In this document: piece by piece, positions 7,607 through 15,965 of the stretch
Layout: each line of letters opens with the position of its first letter
Numbering within the stretch: position 1 is the stretch's first letter
Assembly: GCA_002697705.1 (NCBI GenBank)
Contig: NZXL01000007.1
Span: 1 to 17,104, forward strand
Direction of reading: 5' to 3'
DNA: 17,104 bases
Source of the DNA: Methanobacteriota archaeon
GTDB lineage: Archaea; Thermoplasmatota; Poseidoniia; Poseidoniales; Poseidoniaceae
Notes under the pieces: generated by a model
The model's input: only the letters and a program-made list of their open reading frames with translations
Told to the model about the DNA's origin: nothing
Databases searched by the model: none
Translations under genes and position numbers: made by a program

Positions 7607-8863
7607 TTATTCAATACCGTCATAATAACTCTCTACTGCCTCATCAAGTTGAGAGATTGCTAGATTTTCATCAATGGATGAAGTCTTTCCATTCAAACGT
7701 AAAGCATTGCCATCAACCCAAAGGTCGAGACAATCGGCACCATTGAAAATTAAATTTGCGAGATGTCTATTTCCTGAACGTCCTAATGGGCGCATACGAA
7801 TATCATCAAGATTCCAAACCGCCCAATCCTTACTCCCTTTAGTTGCCATGTCAAAAACCTCGGAAGCAGGTAGTAGAGTTGCATCCCAATGGTCATGTCT
7901 TTGGACAAGTGAAGCAAGCCTTGCTTCTGCCAACATATCTAATCCACTTCCTGAGGATGCAGCGCCATCGGTTCCAATCCGAACATCTACTCCTGCATCT
8001 TTGTAAGCAGGAAGAGATAGAGTACCTCCACAAGCAATTTTCATATTTGATGAAGGACAATGAACCGCTGTTGCTTCATGTTGTTTCAACATTCTAATCT
8101 CATTTTTCTTTACCCAACTTGCGTGAGCACAAATCGTTCCAGGTTTGAAAAAGTCAATACTATCGAGATATTCAATGGGGTATTTGCCAGTTTTTTCATG
8201 ACACTGTGATACTTCTTTTCTGGTTTCACTGACATGTATATGTAATCGAGCATTACGCTTTTCAGCCAACTCTGAAGCCATTCGCAAAGTATCTTCTTTA
8301 CATAGATATACTGAATGAGTTGCGATTGCATATTGAATTTTATCATCGGGTGTTTGGTTTTTTAGAACACCATCTAATTCATCGAGAGCAGATTTAACAT
8401 CCGGATGTGAAGGCAAAGCAAAATCACTTACTGGCCCTCCAATCAACCCACGTAGGCCAGCAGATTGTAACACATCTCCAGTGACAGTGGGATAGAAGTA
8501 CATGTCCGCTGCAAAACTTGAACCAGTTCGGATCATTTCAGCAGCAGCAGCATAAGCGCCGACTCTAACATACTTAGGATTCAATCTTGATTCTGTAGGA
8601 AATATTGCCTCATTTAACCAACGGTCTAAGGTAAAACCATCACTAAAATCTCTAGCGTTTAGTTGCATTGCAAGGTGAGTGTGCCAATTTTGTAGTGAGC
8701 GTGTAATTAGACGATTCGAGCCATCAATCTCATTTTTGACATCTTCGTTTCCTTTAGACATAGACCAATTTCCATCATCATGAAGTAGGAAATCTCCAAC
8801 ATGTTTCACCCCATTTTCATAGAGCACAGCATTGTTGTAGCGTACACACGCTTCGTCTGCCAT
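7607..8863 (-). CDS. Amidohydrolase, 5'-methylthioadenosine/S-adenosylhomocysteine deaminase type
   Basis: This 418-residue protein of the amidohydrolase superfamily (TIM-barrel metal hydrolase) follows the MtaD/SAH-deaminase layout. Metal and catalytic residues are visible: His61-x-His63 (NWHTHLAM, usually NTHTH), His210 with general-acid Glu213 in HIHVSET, His247 in CAHASWV, and the metal Asp299 in GTDGAASS. The HCPSSNMK segment (268-275) corresponds to the family's HNPxSNxKL. All four metal ligands are present. The reaction is hydrolytic deamination of an adenine nucleoside (MTA, SAH or 5'-deoxyadenosine, as for archaeal DadD), recycling products of SAM enzymes. Substrate choice cannot be fixed from sequence, and a guanine- or cytosine-type deaminase is less likely. 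It lies 50 bases downstream of pgk on the same strand, so it is probably the second or third gene of that transcript. Confidence 0.85.
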   Translation of the reverse strand: MADEACVRYNNAVLYENGVKHVGDFLLHDDGNWSMSKGNEDVKNEIDGSNRLITRSLQNWHTHLAMQLNARDFSDGFTLDRWLNEAIFPTESRLNPKYVRVGAYAAAAEMIRTGSSFAADMYFYPTVTGDVLQSAGLRGLIGGPVSDFALPSHPDVKSALDELDGVLKNQTPDDKIQYAIATHSVYLCKEDTLRMASELAEKRNARLHIHVSETRKEVSQCHEKTGKYPIEYLDSIDFFKPGTICAHASWVKKNEIRMLKQHEATAVHCPSSNMKIACGGTLSLPAYKDAGVDVRIGTDGAASSGSGLDMLAEARLASLVQRHDHWDATLLPASEVFDMATKGSKDWAVWNLDDIRMRPLGRSGNRHLANLIFNGADCLDLWVDGNALRLNGKTSSIDENLAISQLDEAVESYYDGIE

Positions 8864-8913
8864 GGTTTTGGGTAGAACTTAACCTTCAATAATACTCGGA
8901 CAGAAAAGCAATC

Positions 8914-10179
8914 TTAATCGATTTTATTACTTGCTTTTTGAACATCCATGAAAAACTTCTCTGCACTAATTTCTAAACTAGCAATTCCAGGTAAAATTCG
9001 TCCAGCCATATAATCCAAACAAGCCCCGCCGCCAGTTGATAGATGACCCATCTTATCGGTTAATCCACGATTCATGATCAGGGTGGCGGTATGCCCTCCA
9101 CCAACCACTACGTAACCATTTGACTCTGCACATGCGTTTAGCATTTCAATAGTCCCAAGAGCAAAATCCTCTACTTCAAAGACGCCTGCAGGGCCATTTA
9201 AGATAATAGTTCCAGCATTCTTTATTGCAGATGATAATGCCATGATCGAATTAATTCCCATATCGAATAGGGGCGCATCAATAGGTAATTCTTCAAGAGA
9301 TAAATCTACTCGATTATCTTCTACATTAGCTGCTAAGTCAGTTGGTAAGTGTATTTGTTCATGGAAGTCATTTAGCAATGCCTTGGCTGTTTCAACAGTC
9401 GAATGGTATTCTTTACCCAATTCTTTGACCAAGAAACTATGATTAATATTTCCAATATCGGTACCAGATAATTCCACAAGCAGATTAGCAACTCCGCCAG
9501 TAGCCCAAATCTCGTCTGCGATACCCTTTCTTAGCATATTATCAGCAACTGAGATTGAATCAGCGACCTTTATCCCTCCTACAACAGCAATACAGGGTCT
9601 TCGTGGTTTGTTTAGAGCAAGATTTAGTTTTTCTATTTCAAATTTCATAAGTTCGCCTGCAACACACGGAAGTTCATTACAAAAACCGACAATCGAAGGG
9701 CTATTTCGATGCGCGCAGGCAAATGCATCATTAACAAATAAGTCTGCAACACTTGCAAGTCTTTGGACGAATTTAGTCTCGCCCATTTCATGAAAATCGC
9801 CGTTGAAAGAAGTTTCTTCTTCATCCATTCTGACATTATTTAGAATCAATATTTCTCCATCTTCTAGAGATTCTATTGCCTCCATTGCTTTTTGGCCATG
9901 AATGTCTTCGACCCACTTGACATTTCTTCCAAGTACACGGCCAAGTTCTCTAGAGTGCCCTAAAGTCGAGGTAAAATCATATTTCCCCGGCCTTGATTGA
10001 TGTGCAAGAAGAACAGTTTTAGATTTAGATAGTCGGTTCAAGGTTGGAATTATTGCGCGAATTCTTGTATCGTCTAAGAATTCCTTTGTCGATGGATCTA
10101 AAGGGCTGTTGATATCGACACGAACAAGCACGGTCTTGCCTTCTACATTGACACTGTCCAAGGACAAGACTCTTGTCAT
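8914..10179 (-). CDS. pgk: Phosphoglycerate kinase, archaeal type
   Basis: This 421-residue cytoplasmic enzyme catalyses 3-phosphoglycerate + ATP <-> 1,3-bisphosphoglycerate + ADP. The N-terminal substrate domain shows RVDINSP (residues 20-26; Asp22 and Asn24 bind 3-phosphoglycerate), HQSRPG (60-65, basic-patch Arg63), NNVRMDEEE (114-122) and NDAFACAHR (150-158). The C-terminal nucleotide domain shows VVGGIKVADS (199-208, Lys204), NGPAGVFE (328-335), GGGHT (360-364) and STGGGA (381-386). The RVDINSP and HQSRPGKYDF forms are those of archaeal PGKs. Length is normal (about 400-420). An upstream ATG at 10186 is out of frame, so 10179 is the start; no Shine-Dalgarno is evident. It sits in a minus-strand run between a membrane protein (49 bases upstream) and the amidohydrolase (50 bases downstream). 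Confidence 0.96.
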   Translation of the reverse strand: MTRVLSLDSVNVEGKTVLVRVDINSPLDPSTKEFLDDTRIRAIIPTLNRLSKSKTVLLAHQSRPGKYDFTSTLGHSRELGRVLGRNVKWVEDIHGQKAMEAIESLEDGEILILNNVRMDEEETSFNGDFHEMGETKFVQRLASVADLFVNDAFACAHRNSPSIVGFCNELPCVAGELMKFEIEKLNLALNKPRRPCIAVVGGIKVADSISVADNMLRKGIADEIWATGGVANLLVELSGTDIGNINHSFLVKELGKEYHSTVETAKALLNDFHEQIHLPTDLAANVEDNRVDLSLEELPIDAPLFDMGINSIMALSSAIKNAGTIILNGPAGVFEVEDFALGTIEMLNACAESNGYVVVGGGHTATLIMNRGLTDKMGHLSTGGGACLDYMAGRILPGIASLEISAEKFFMDVQKASNKID

Positions 10180-10228
10180 TGGTCATGCCAAAGGTCGGTA
10201 GTTTTTGATTTGCTCGATTGAAATAGAA

Positions 10229-10957
10229 CTATTCAACGTTATCCCAGAAGTTAGATTTCTTTTCTTGAGTGGGTTTGAATTCTTGGCTTTCTTCTTGTTG
10301 CCTAACTTCATTATTTACAATTGTAACTGGCTGTGGAATAGACTCTTGCACAATAGTTGGTTGGGTTAGATATGTTTGTGTCATTTGGACATTACCTTGA
10401 TTTTGTGCATTGGTAGTGATAGGGATACTAGTGCCCATTTGCACAGGCATCATACCGACGACCTGGCTATTACCCATGGCCGTGGCCATTATACCAAAAA
10501 AGGAAGTTAAAATTACGCCAAAGCAACAGGATAAGGCCCCCAAAAAGGAGAATAAACTTTCTTCGTAGAAATCACCATCATTATTAACCCAGATGTCGAT
10601 AAATACACTACTTTGAAAGGTATAAGTTTCATTGGCCACGTGATTAAATGTAGTTCTCTCTCCAGTCTCATATTGAGAACAATACATATTTTCATCATAA
10701 ACGACAACATTACTACTGTCCTTGATTTCTAATTCGATATTTTCACAATCTTCAAAGGCAGTTTTTACTATGACCTCAAGATTGAATGAAGAATTATAAT
10801 TCGTAGTGAATTCTCCTGACTTTTCATATGCCACCAAATTATAATACTGATATGGTTCTGCAACTTCTTCAGAGTTTGCACCTAGCACCATGCCTATAAT
10901 TCCAAAAAATATTAGAACAACGCCAACAATACTGCCTGTTTTTGCTATAGGGGCCAT
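10229..10957 (-). CDS. Two-helix membrane protein with Gln-rich cytoplasmic tail, function unknown
   Basis: The protein has 242 residues. A first membrane helix (about 8-27, Gly/Ile/Val-rich) is followed by an approximately 105-residue external domain rich in Asn, Glu and Tyr, with Cys near 71 and 93 (DCEN, YCSQ) that could pair. A second helix (about 137-163) contains a Cys-Cys pair. A roughly 75-residue polar tail, rich in Gln, Thr and Pro, ends in FWDNVE. The external domain, with its SSNVVVYD and NETYTFQSSVFIDIWV strands, looks like a small beta domain. I do not recognise a family. It is the first gene of the minus-strand block with pgk and the amidohydrolase, and is divergent from the M24 peptidase gene. 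The shared 98-base spacer holds AT-rich elements on both strands. Confidence 0.72.
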   Translation of the reverse strand: MAPIAKTGSIVGVVLIFFGIIGMVLGANSEEVAEPYQYYNLVAYEKSGEFTTNYNSSFNLEVIVKTAFEDCENIELEIKDSSNVVVYDENMYCSQYETGERTTFNHVANETYTFQSSVFIDIWVNNDGDFYEESLFSFLGALSCCFGVILTSFFGIMATAMGNSQVVGMMPVQMGTSIPITTNAQNQGNVQMTQTYLTQPTIVQESIPQPVTIVNNEVRQQEESQEFKPTQEKKSNFWDNVE

Positions 10958-10979
10958 ATTATACGCTACATGCCTTCAG

Positions 10980-11000
10980 TTTTAACTTAATGTAAACTAT
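10980..11000. promoter_or_regulatory. AT-rich divergent promoter region
   Basis: TTTTAACTTAATGTAAAC lies between the divergent starts at 10957 (-) and 11056 (+). It is about 30 bases before the minus-strand ATG, where a TATA box would give an almost leaderless transcript. On the plus strand it lies about 65 bases before the ATG. It is the only AT-rich, TATA-like stretch in the spacer, so it may serve one or both genes. Confidence 0.3.
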
Positions 11001-11055
11001 GTTTTGGCATGATTAGATTAGTAGTAGTTTTGAAGGTGAGGCCATTGCACTAAAC

Positions 11056-12336
11056 ATGGCGTCTTTGGTTGGAAGTGAAATCCAAGGGCCTAATGGAGAA
11101 GATTGGAGAGTGCCAGTGTCTGAGTTAGAGTCTCGGCTCGAGACACTATCTATCGCTTTGCAAGAAAATTCACTACCAGGTGCTTTTGTTCAGCACCCAG
11201 TAGATTTGTATTATTTTTCTGGAGGGCGCCAAAATGCCACATTATTTGTTCCAGCAAGGGGGACAAAAGCGAGTGTTGAAGGCGGGGGAGATGGGCCAGT
11301 ATTATTTGTCAGACGTTCCCTTTCAAGAGCAATTTATGAAGCAGGTGAAGACAATTCACCTTTCGAAATACAGCCGTTCCCAAGAATGAAAAATCTTGTT
11401 GAGGTTTTACAAAGCCGCGGTGTAATAGAATCTCCTGCTTTACAATTTGGCGAAATACCTGCAAGTTTTATCAATCGATTTTGCGATGTTCTTTCAGTAT
11501 TGGGCGATTGTGGTGATGTCACCGATATAATCCATAGAATACGTGAGATTAAATCTGATTGGGAAATTAAACAAATGGAGCAAAGCGCAATAATTCAAGC
11601 AAAAATGTTCGATACAGTAGAACAAAACCTCTCAGAAGGAATTAGTGAATTGGAATTGGTTGCAGCTGCGGAAGAAGTAAGCCGCATAGCAGGTTTTGGC
11701 GGTAATATTCAGATGCGAAGATATCCTTTACAATGCGATAGAGGAGTAATAGTTTCAGGAAGGGCCGGAGGGATTCCATCTTTTTTTGATTCAGCAGTAG
11801 GCGGTTCAGGCCCTCATCCTTTGACTGGTATGGGCTCAGGATTCAACAAGGTCAAAGCCAATGAACCGATACTTGTTGATTTAGTTCATGTTCATCGAGG
11901 CTATGTCGTTGATAAGACTCGAATGTTTAGTGTTGGTAAATTATCACAGGAATGGCACGATAGGCTCGAACATATGTTAGAAGTTAGCGACACTGTTGTA
12001 TCTTCTTTAGCAAAGGGCGAAGATTGTTCAATGGCTTGGGAAAAAGGTTCACAAGTGGCTTATCAATTAGGCTATGAAGGGAATCTAATGGGAATGAAAC
12101 CGGATCAAAGTAAATTTTTAGGTCATTCAGTTGGTTTACAACTAGATGAATCACCTGTTGTTGCTAAAGGCTTTGATCGGCCATTACCAATTGGTGGTAC
12201 GATGGCTATTGAACCAAAAGTAGTGTTTAAAGAGGGAAGCATAGGTCTTGAAGATACTTGGGTTAGAGCCTTTGATGCCATGAAATGCTTGACAAACAAT
12301 GAACAATTGAATAAAAAATATATCATAGAGGTGTGA
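11056..12336 (+). CDS. M24 family metallopeptidase (Xaa-Pro dipeptidase/aminopeptidase-like)
   Basis: This 426-residue protein has a creatinase-type N-terminal domain (about 20-160; HPVDLYYFSGG at 47-57) and a C-terminal pita-bread catalytic domain (about 165-410). All five dimetal ligands of family M24 can be placed: Asp275 and Asp286 (VDLVHVHRGYVVDKTRMF), His357 (LGHSVGL), Glu386 (AIEPK) and Glu399 (GLEDT). This arrangement is that of Xaa-Pro dipeptidases and aminopeptidases, which cut Xaa-Pro bonds. A Gly-rich insert (about 235-265, with GGSGPHPLTGMGSG) precedes the first ligand. There is no signal peptide, so it is cytoplasmic. GAGG at 11038-11041 is 14 bases before the ATG, longer than usual. 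The stop codon is 2 bases before the ATG of the secreted peroxidase, and that gene's Shine-Dalgarno lies inside this coding sequence, so the two are co-translated. A related peptidase specificity cannot be excluded. Confidence 0.88.
   Translation: MASLVGSEIQGPNGEDWRVPVSELESRLETLSIALQENSLPGAFVQHPVDLYYFSGGRQNATLFVPARGTKASVEGGGDGPVLFVRRSLSRAIYEAGEDNSPFEIQPFPRMKNLVEVLQSRGVIESPALQFGEIPASFINRFCDVLSVLGDCGDVTDIIHRIREIKSDWEIKQMEQSAIIQAKMFDTVEQNLSEGISELELVAAAEEVSRIAGFGGNIQMRRYPLQCDRGVIVSGRAGGIPSFFDSAVGGSGPHPLTGMGSGFNKVKANEPILVDLVHVHRGYVVDKTRMFSVGKLSQEWHDRLEHMLEVSDTVVSSLAKGEDCSMAWEKGSQVAYQLGYEGNLMGMKPDQSKFLGHSVGLQLDESPVVAKGFDRPLPIGGTMAIEPKVVFKEGSIGLEDTWVRAFDAMKCLTNNEQLNKKYIIEV
12328..12333 (+). promoter_or_regulatory. 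Shine-Dalgarno (GAGGTG) of the peroxidase gene
   Basis: GAGGTG, a strong match to the archaeal anti-Shine-Dalgarno, ends 5 bases before the ATG at 12339. It sits in the last codons of the M24 peptidase gene. It decides the start in favour of ATG 12339 over the in-frame GTG at 12333, which would overlap it. Confidence 0.65.
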
Positions 12337-12338
12337 TT

Positions 12339-15300
12339 ATGAGGAAAAATACTGCAATATCATTCTCATTAGTAACAATTTTTTTGTTGTTTTCAAATAT
12401 TTTATTATCATCTACTAACTTTAGCGAAGCAGAAACAACTGTAGAAAAAACATACACGCCTTTCGACTCTTATTATTCAACCGAAGGAGGGCAAAATCAC
12501 CCCTCAATTCCATCATATAACGCTAAAGGTACTGATTTAATCAGACTTATTCCTAGCGCTGGAGTCTATGAAGATGATTGGGCTGCAAGGATGCATTTAC
12601 CCAGTGCTAGAGAAATAAGTAATACCGCCTGTGAAGATGGCAACCAAACAATCTATGATGAACGAGGGTTATCTGATTATAATTGGATTTGGGGACAGTT
12701 CATTTCTCATGATCTAGATTTCACTCTTACTCAAAATGGGCGAGTCGATGGAACTCCAGAAACGTTGAACATTCCTATCCCTCCTATGGATAAATGGATG
12801 GATCCCTTTTCAGTCGGGTCACTTCAGATACCAATGACCCGTTCGATGTATAATCAATCTACTGGAGATGAATCCACTCCTAGAGAATTCCAAAACTCGA
12901 TTACTGGGTGGTTGGATGGCTCGTTAGTTTATGGGTCTTCTAGCTTTGATAGTGATTGGTTGAGAGAAGGAACTTTGGGGAGAATGAAAGTAACAAATAC
13001 TTCTATTGGAGAATTCTTACCTAAGGCTGCCGATGGTGAAGAAGCACCAAAAGTTAGTTTTGTTGGATTTTCAGCATCTGAGCGTTTTGTTGCAGGAGAT
13101 GCTAGGGCAAACGAGCACGCTGCTTTGACAGCAATGCATGTATTATTTTTACGAGAACACAACAGAATCGCTTCCGAGGTATATCAAGAAAATCCTGATT
13201 TTTCAGATGAACAAATATATCAAATCGCTAGAAAAATCAATACTGCTCAAATACAATATATCACTTATTTTGAATATTTGCCTTCTTTGGGAGTTAATTT
13301 GCCCCAATACTCTGGATTTGATCCATCTGTTGACCCTAGAATTAGTAATGAGTTTTCAGCACTAGCATTTAGAATGGGTCATTCACAGATAAATGATATT
13401 TCAATTAGATTAGGGTTTGACTATCTTTCAGAAGAGTATAGGCCCATACTTCTTTCTGATGGTTTCTGGGACCCATCTAGCATGATTCAGGAAGGCGGCC
13501 TTGAGCCCATATTGAGGGGGGCTGCAATGTCAAATCAAGCTGCTAATGATATATTTGCAGTCAGCAGTCTAAGAAATTCAATGTTTGGTGAACCAGGCTT
13601 TGGCGGCCTAGATATGTGTGCAATCGATATCCAAAGAGGCAGAGATCATGGATTGCCAAATTACAATCAGTTAAGGGAATATTTTGGTTTAGAAACTGCA
13701 AGTAACTGGTCAGATGTGAGTTTAGACCCAAAGGTAATCAACATAATGTCCTCGATTTATCCTAATTTAGATGATGCAGACCCAATTATGGGACTGTATG
13801 CTGAGACGCATATTGAAGGTTCTTCCTTAGGGCAAACCATGCATTCTTTAATCGAAGAGCAATTCACTAGGCTACGTAATGGCGATATATTTTATTTCGA
13901 GAACGATGATGAACTAATCCCTCACATGTCATCGATAAAAGATTCCACATTGTCTTCGATTATACTGAGAAATACCAATATCAATCAAATTCAATGTAAC
14001 TCCATGTTTGCAGTATCTCATACAGATGAGATGAGTTGTTATTCTTCTGAATTTAGTGAGCCTTATGTAGAATCATTCCTCAAAGTAGGAGATGAAGATT
14101 ATCAACCCCCATATATCAATAGCATGACAAAGAAAACCGTATTGATAAATTTCAAACAACTTGACAATGGCACAATTCCAATTCACTACTGGTCTCCATA
14201 CGGGCCAACAATTGCTGTAGGGGATTGTAATAATGATGGTTTTGAGGATGTATGGGTTGGTTCTTCATTTGACCCTGAAGGTTGGGAGTCTGATTCTGAT
14301 TCATTAGTATCTACTGGACAGACATTTTTACTACAAAATGATGGAACTGGAGAATTTCAAGACATAACATTGGAATCAGGATTAAAGTTTACCAATTCAA
14401 CATATTTAGGAGCTTCATGGGCTGATTATGACAATGATGGAGATTTAGACATTTACCTTTCAAATAGTGGCTATCACGACTTTGAAACAAATTTCTCTTA
14501 TCCAAATAAATTATTTTCCAATGATGGTGATTGTAACTTTACTGATGTTACAGCAGATACTGGCTTAGGAAACATAGGGCATTCCTCAACAAGCGCATGG
14601 GCAGATTATGACCATGATGGTGATTTAGATTTACATTCAATCAACGGAGGCCAAATTTCTGAAAACTATGGTGTTGCTATAATTGAATCTGATTTGTTTT
14701 ACAAGAATTTACTTTCCGAAACTGGAGTTGCTACTTTTATTGATTACACTAAGGAGGCCGGAGAGATATACAGTAGTGTGTTTAAGCCATTAGAAAACGA
14801 ATCGATCTCAGTCAATGGCCCGTTTTCTTGGACGCCAGCGAGTGCTTCAAACCCATCAGCAAATGCCTTACTTTGGCAGTTGTATGAAGAAAATGATGAG
14901 GCATATGAACAGGGAACCTCAATTTCATGGGCGAGCCTTTTTATTGATTTAGATGACGATGGTTATGAAGATCTTTTTGTTGCTACTGATTTTGGACGTT
15001 CTGTTTTTTACAAGAACTTAGGCGATGGAACCTTTGTGTTAAACACCTTTGAAACTAATTTGAGTGAATTTGGAACCGCCATGGGCCTAGATGCGGGAGA
15101 TGTTGATGGTGACGGAGATGTTGATATTTGTCAAACCAATTTCGGACCTAACTACATCTACAAGCAATTAGAAAATAATACCTATATGGAAGCAAGTGCA
15201 GAATCAGGATTAAACATAGGTAAATCTGCAGAGTCTGTTAGTTGGGATTGTAACATTATAGATATTGATCTCGATGGCGATTTGGATTTGTGGTTTGGGT

Positions 15301-15938
15301 CAGGAAACATAAATCCTTTCGCATCCTTTAGTCCTAATTCTATCTATCTTAACAATGGCGATGGCATATTTGGAGAAGCAATTCTAAATGGAGACTTGAT
15401 TAATCCAATTTCAAAAACAATGGGGGCTTCATGGAGCGATTTTGATTTAGATGGCGACTTAGATTTAATTGTGGGAGATTCAAATTTTGGAGTCACATAC
15501 TATGAGAACGATGCTTCCCAAAGAGCCGGTGCCGAGTGGATTGCTGTTGATATATCCGAACCATATGGTGGCGGAAACATATCCTTAATTTCAGTTGGAG
15601 CAAAGGTAGATTTTGAACTTAGTAATGGAAAGACAATAAGACAAATAGTGAAGATCGGAAGTGGGTTTTCAGGTTCTAAAGATACTACTCTTCATCTTGG
15701 TGTTCCTACTGGTGAATCAATAGAATCTATCACAGTAATTTGGAATGATGGCACAGAAGCCTATATTTTCCAACCAGAAACCAACCAATACATGGAGATT
15801 GACAAATCGAAGCAATATGACGTCAAGCCGTTGGGAGAACAAAATCCCGATGAAATGGAAACATTGCCAGTTGTTATCTTGTTAATTTTATTATCATTAT
15901 TTATTCACAAAATCGTTTTAGATCTCAAAAGAAAATAG
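12339..15938 (+). CDS. Secreted animal-type heme peroxidase fused to VCBS/FG-GAP repeats and an ASPIC/UnbV domain
   Basis: The protein has 1199 residues from ATG 12339. A signal peptide (about 6-30) leads to an An_peroxidase domain (about 45-590) with these heme-pocket motifs: distal WGQFISHD (Gln120, His124, Asp125), GDARANEH (catalytic Arg256, Glu259) continuing into FLREHNRIA, proximal FRMGH (His348), and IDIQRGRDHGLPNYN (429-443). Seven Ca2+-binding D-x-D-x-D-G-type VCBS/FG-GAP repeats follow near residues 629, 696, 756, 871, 921, 975 and 1034 (e.g. DYDNDGDLD, DFDLDGDLD), probably forming a beta-propeller. An ASPIC/UnbV domain (about 1072-1153; VGAKV, GSGFSGSKD, LHLGV, VIWNDG) and a C-terminal membrane helix (about 1176-1191) plus basic tail complete it. 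Family members oxidise substrates with H2O2. The product here should act outside the cell, anchored to the membrane. It is coupled to the upstream M24 gene. No disruption is seen. Confidence 0.9.
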   Translation: MRKNTAISFSLVTIFLLFSNILLSSTNFSEAETTVEKTYTPFDSYYSTEGGQNHPSIPSYNAKGTDLIRLIPSAGVYEDDWAARMHLPSAREISNTACEDGNQTIYDERGLSDYNWIWGQFISHDLDFTLTQNGRVDGTPETLNIPIPPMDKWMDPFSVGSLQIPMTRSMYNQSTGDESTPREFQNSITGWLDGSLVYGSSSFDSDWLREGTLGRMKVTNTSIGEFLPKAADGEEAPKVSFVGFSASERFVAGDARANEHAALTAMHVLFLREHNRIASEVYQENPDFSDEQIYQIARKINTAQIQYITYFEYLPSLGVNLPQYSGFDPSVDPRISNEFSALAFRMGHSQINDISIRLGFDYLSEEYRPILLSDGFWDPSSMIQEGGLEPILRGAAMSNQAANDIFAVSSLRNSMFGEPGFGGLDMCAIDIQRGRDHGLPNYNQLREYFGLETASNWSDVSLDPKVINIMSSIYPNLDDADPIMGLYAETHIEGSSLGQTMHSLIEEQFTRLRNGDIFYFENDDELIPHMSSIKDSTLSSIILRNTNINQIQCNSMFAVSHTDEMSCYSSEFSEPYVESFLKVGDEDYQPPYINSMTKKTVLINFKQLDNGTIPIHYWSPYGPTIAVGDCNNDGFEDVWVGSSFDPEGWESDSDSLVSTGQTFLLQNDGTGEFQDITLESGLKFTNSTYLGASWADYDNDGDLDIYLSNSGYHDFETNFSYPNKLFSNDGDCNFTDVTADTGLGNIGHSSTSAWADYDHDGDLDLHSINGGQISENYGVAIIESDLFYKNLLSETGVATFIDYTKEAGEIYSSVFKPLENESISVNGPFSWTPASASNPSANALLWQLYEENDEAYEQGTSISWASLFIDLDDDGYEDLFVATDFGRSVFYKNLGDGTFVLNTFETNLSEFGTAMGLDAGDVDGDGDVDICQTNFGPNYIYKQLENNTYMEASAESGLNIGKSAESVSWDCNIIDIDLDGDLDLWFGSGNINPFASFSPNSIYLNNGDGIFGEAILNGDLINPISKTMGASWSDFDLDGDLDLIVGDSNFGVTYYENDASQRAGAEWIAVDISEPYGGGNISLISVGAKVDFELSNGKTIRQIVKIGSGFSGSKDTTLHLGVPTGESIESITVIWNDGTEAYIFQPETNQYMEIDKSKQYDVKPLGEQNPDEMETLPVVILLILLSLFIHKIVLDLKRK

Positions 15939-15965
15939 ATATTGAGCAATTGATTCAATAATCGT

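Noticed and set aside
8110..8346. Additional minus-strand frame within the amidohydrolase gene
   Set aside because: It overlaps the amidohydrolase in another frame; the latter carries all catalytic motifs across the region, so this is a shadow.
12333..12338. GTG at 12333 as the peroxidase start
   Set aside because: It overlaps the Shine-Dalgarno GAGGTG, which is correctly spaced for ATG 12339 instead.
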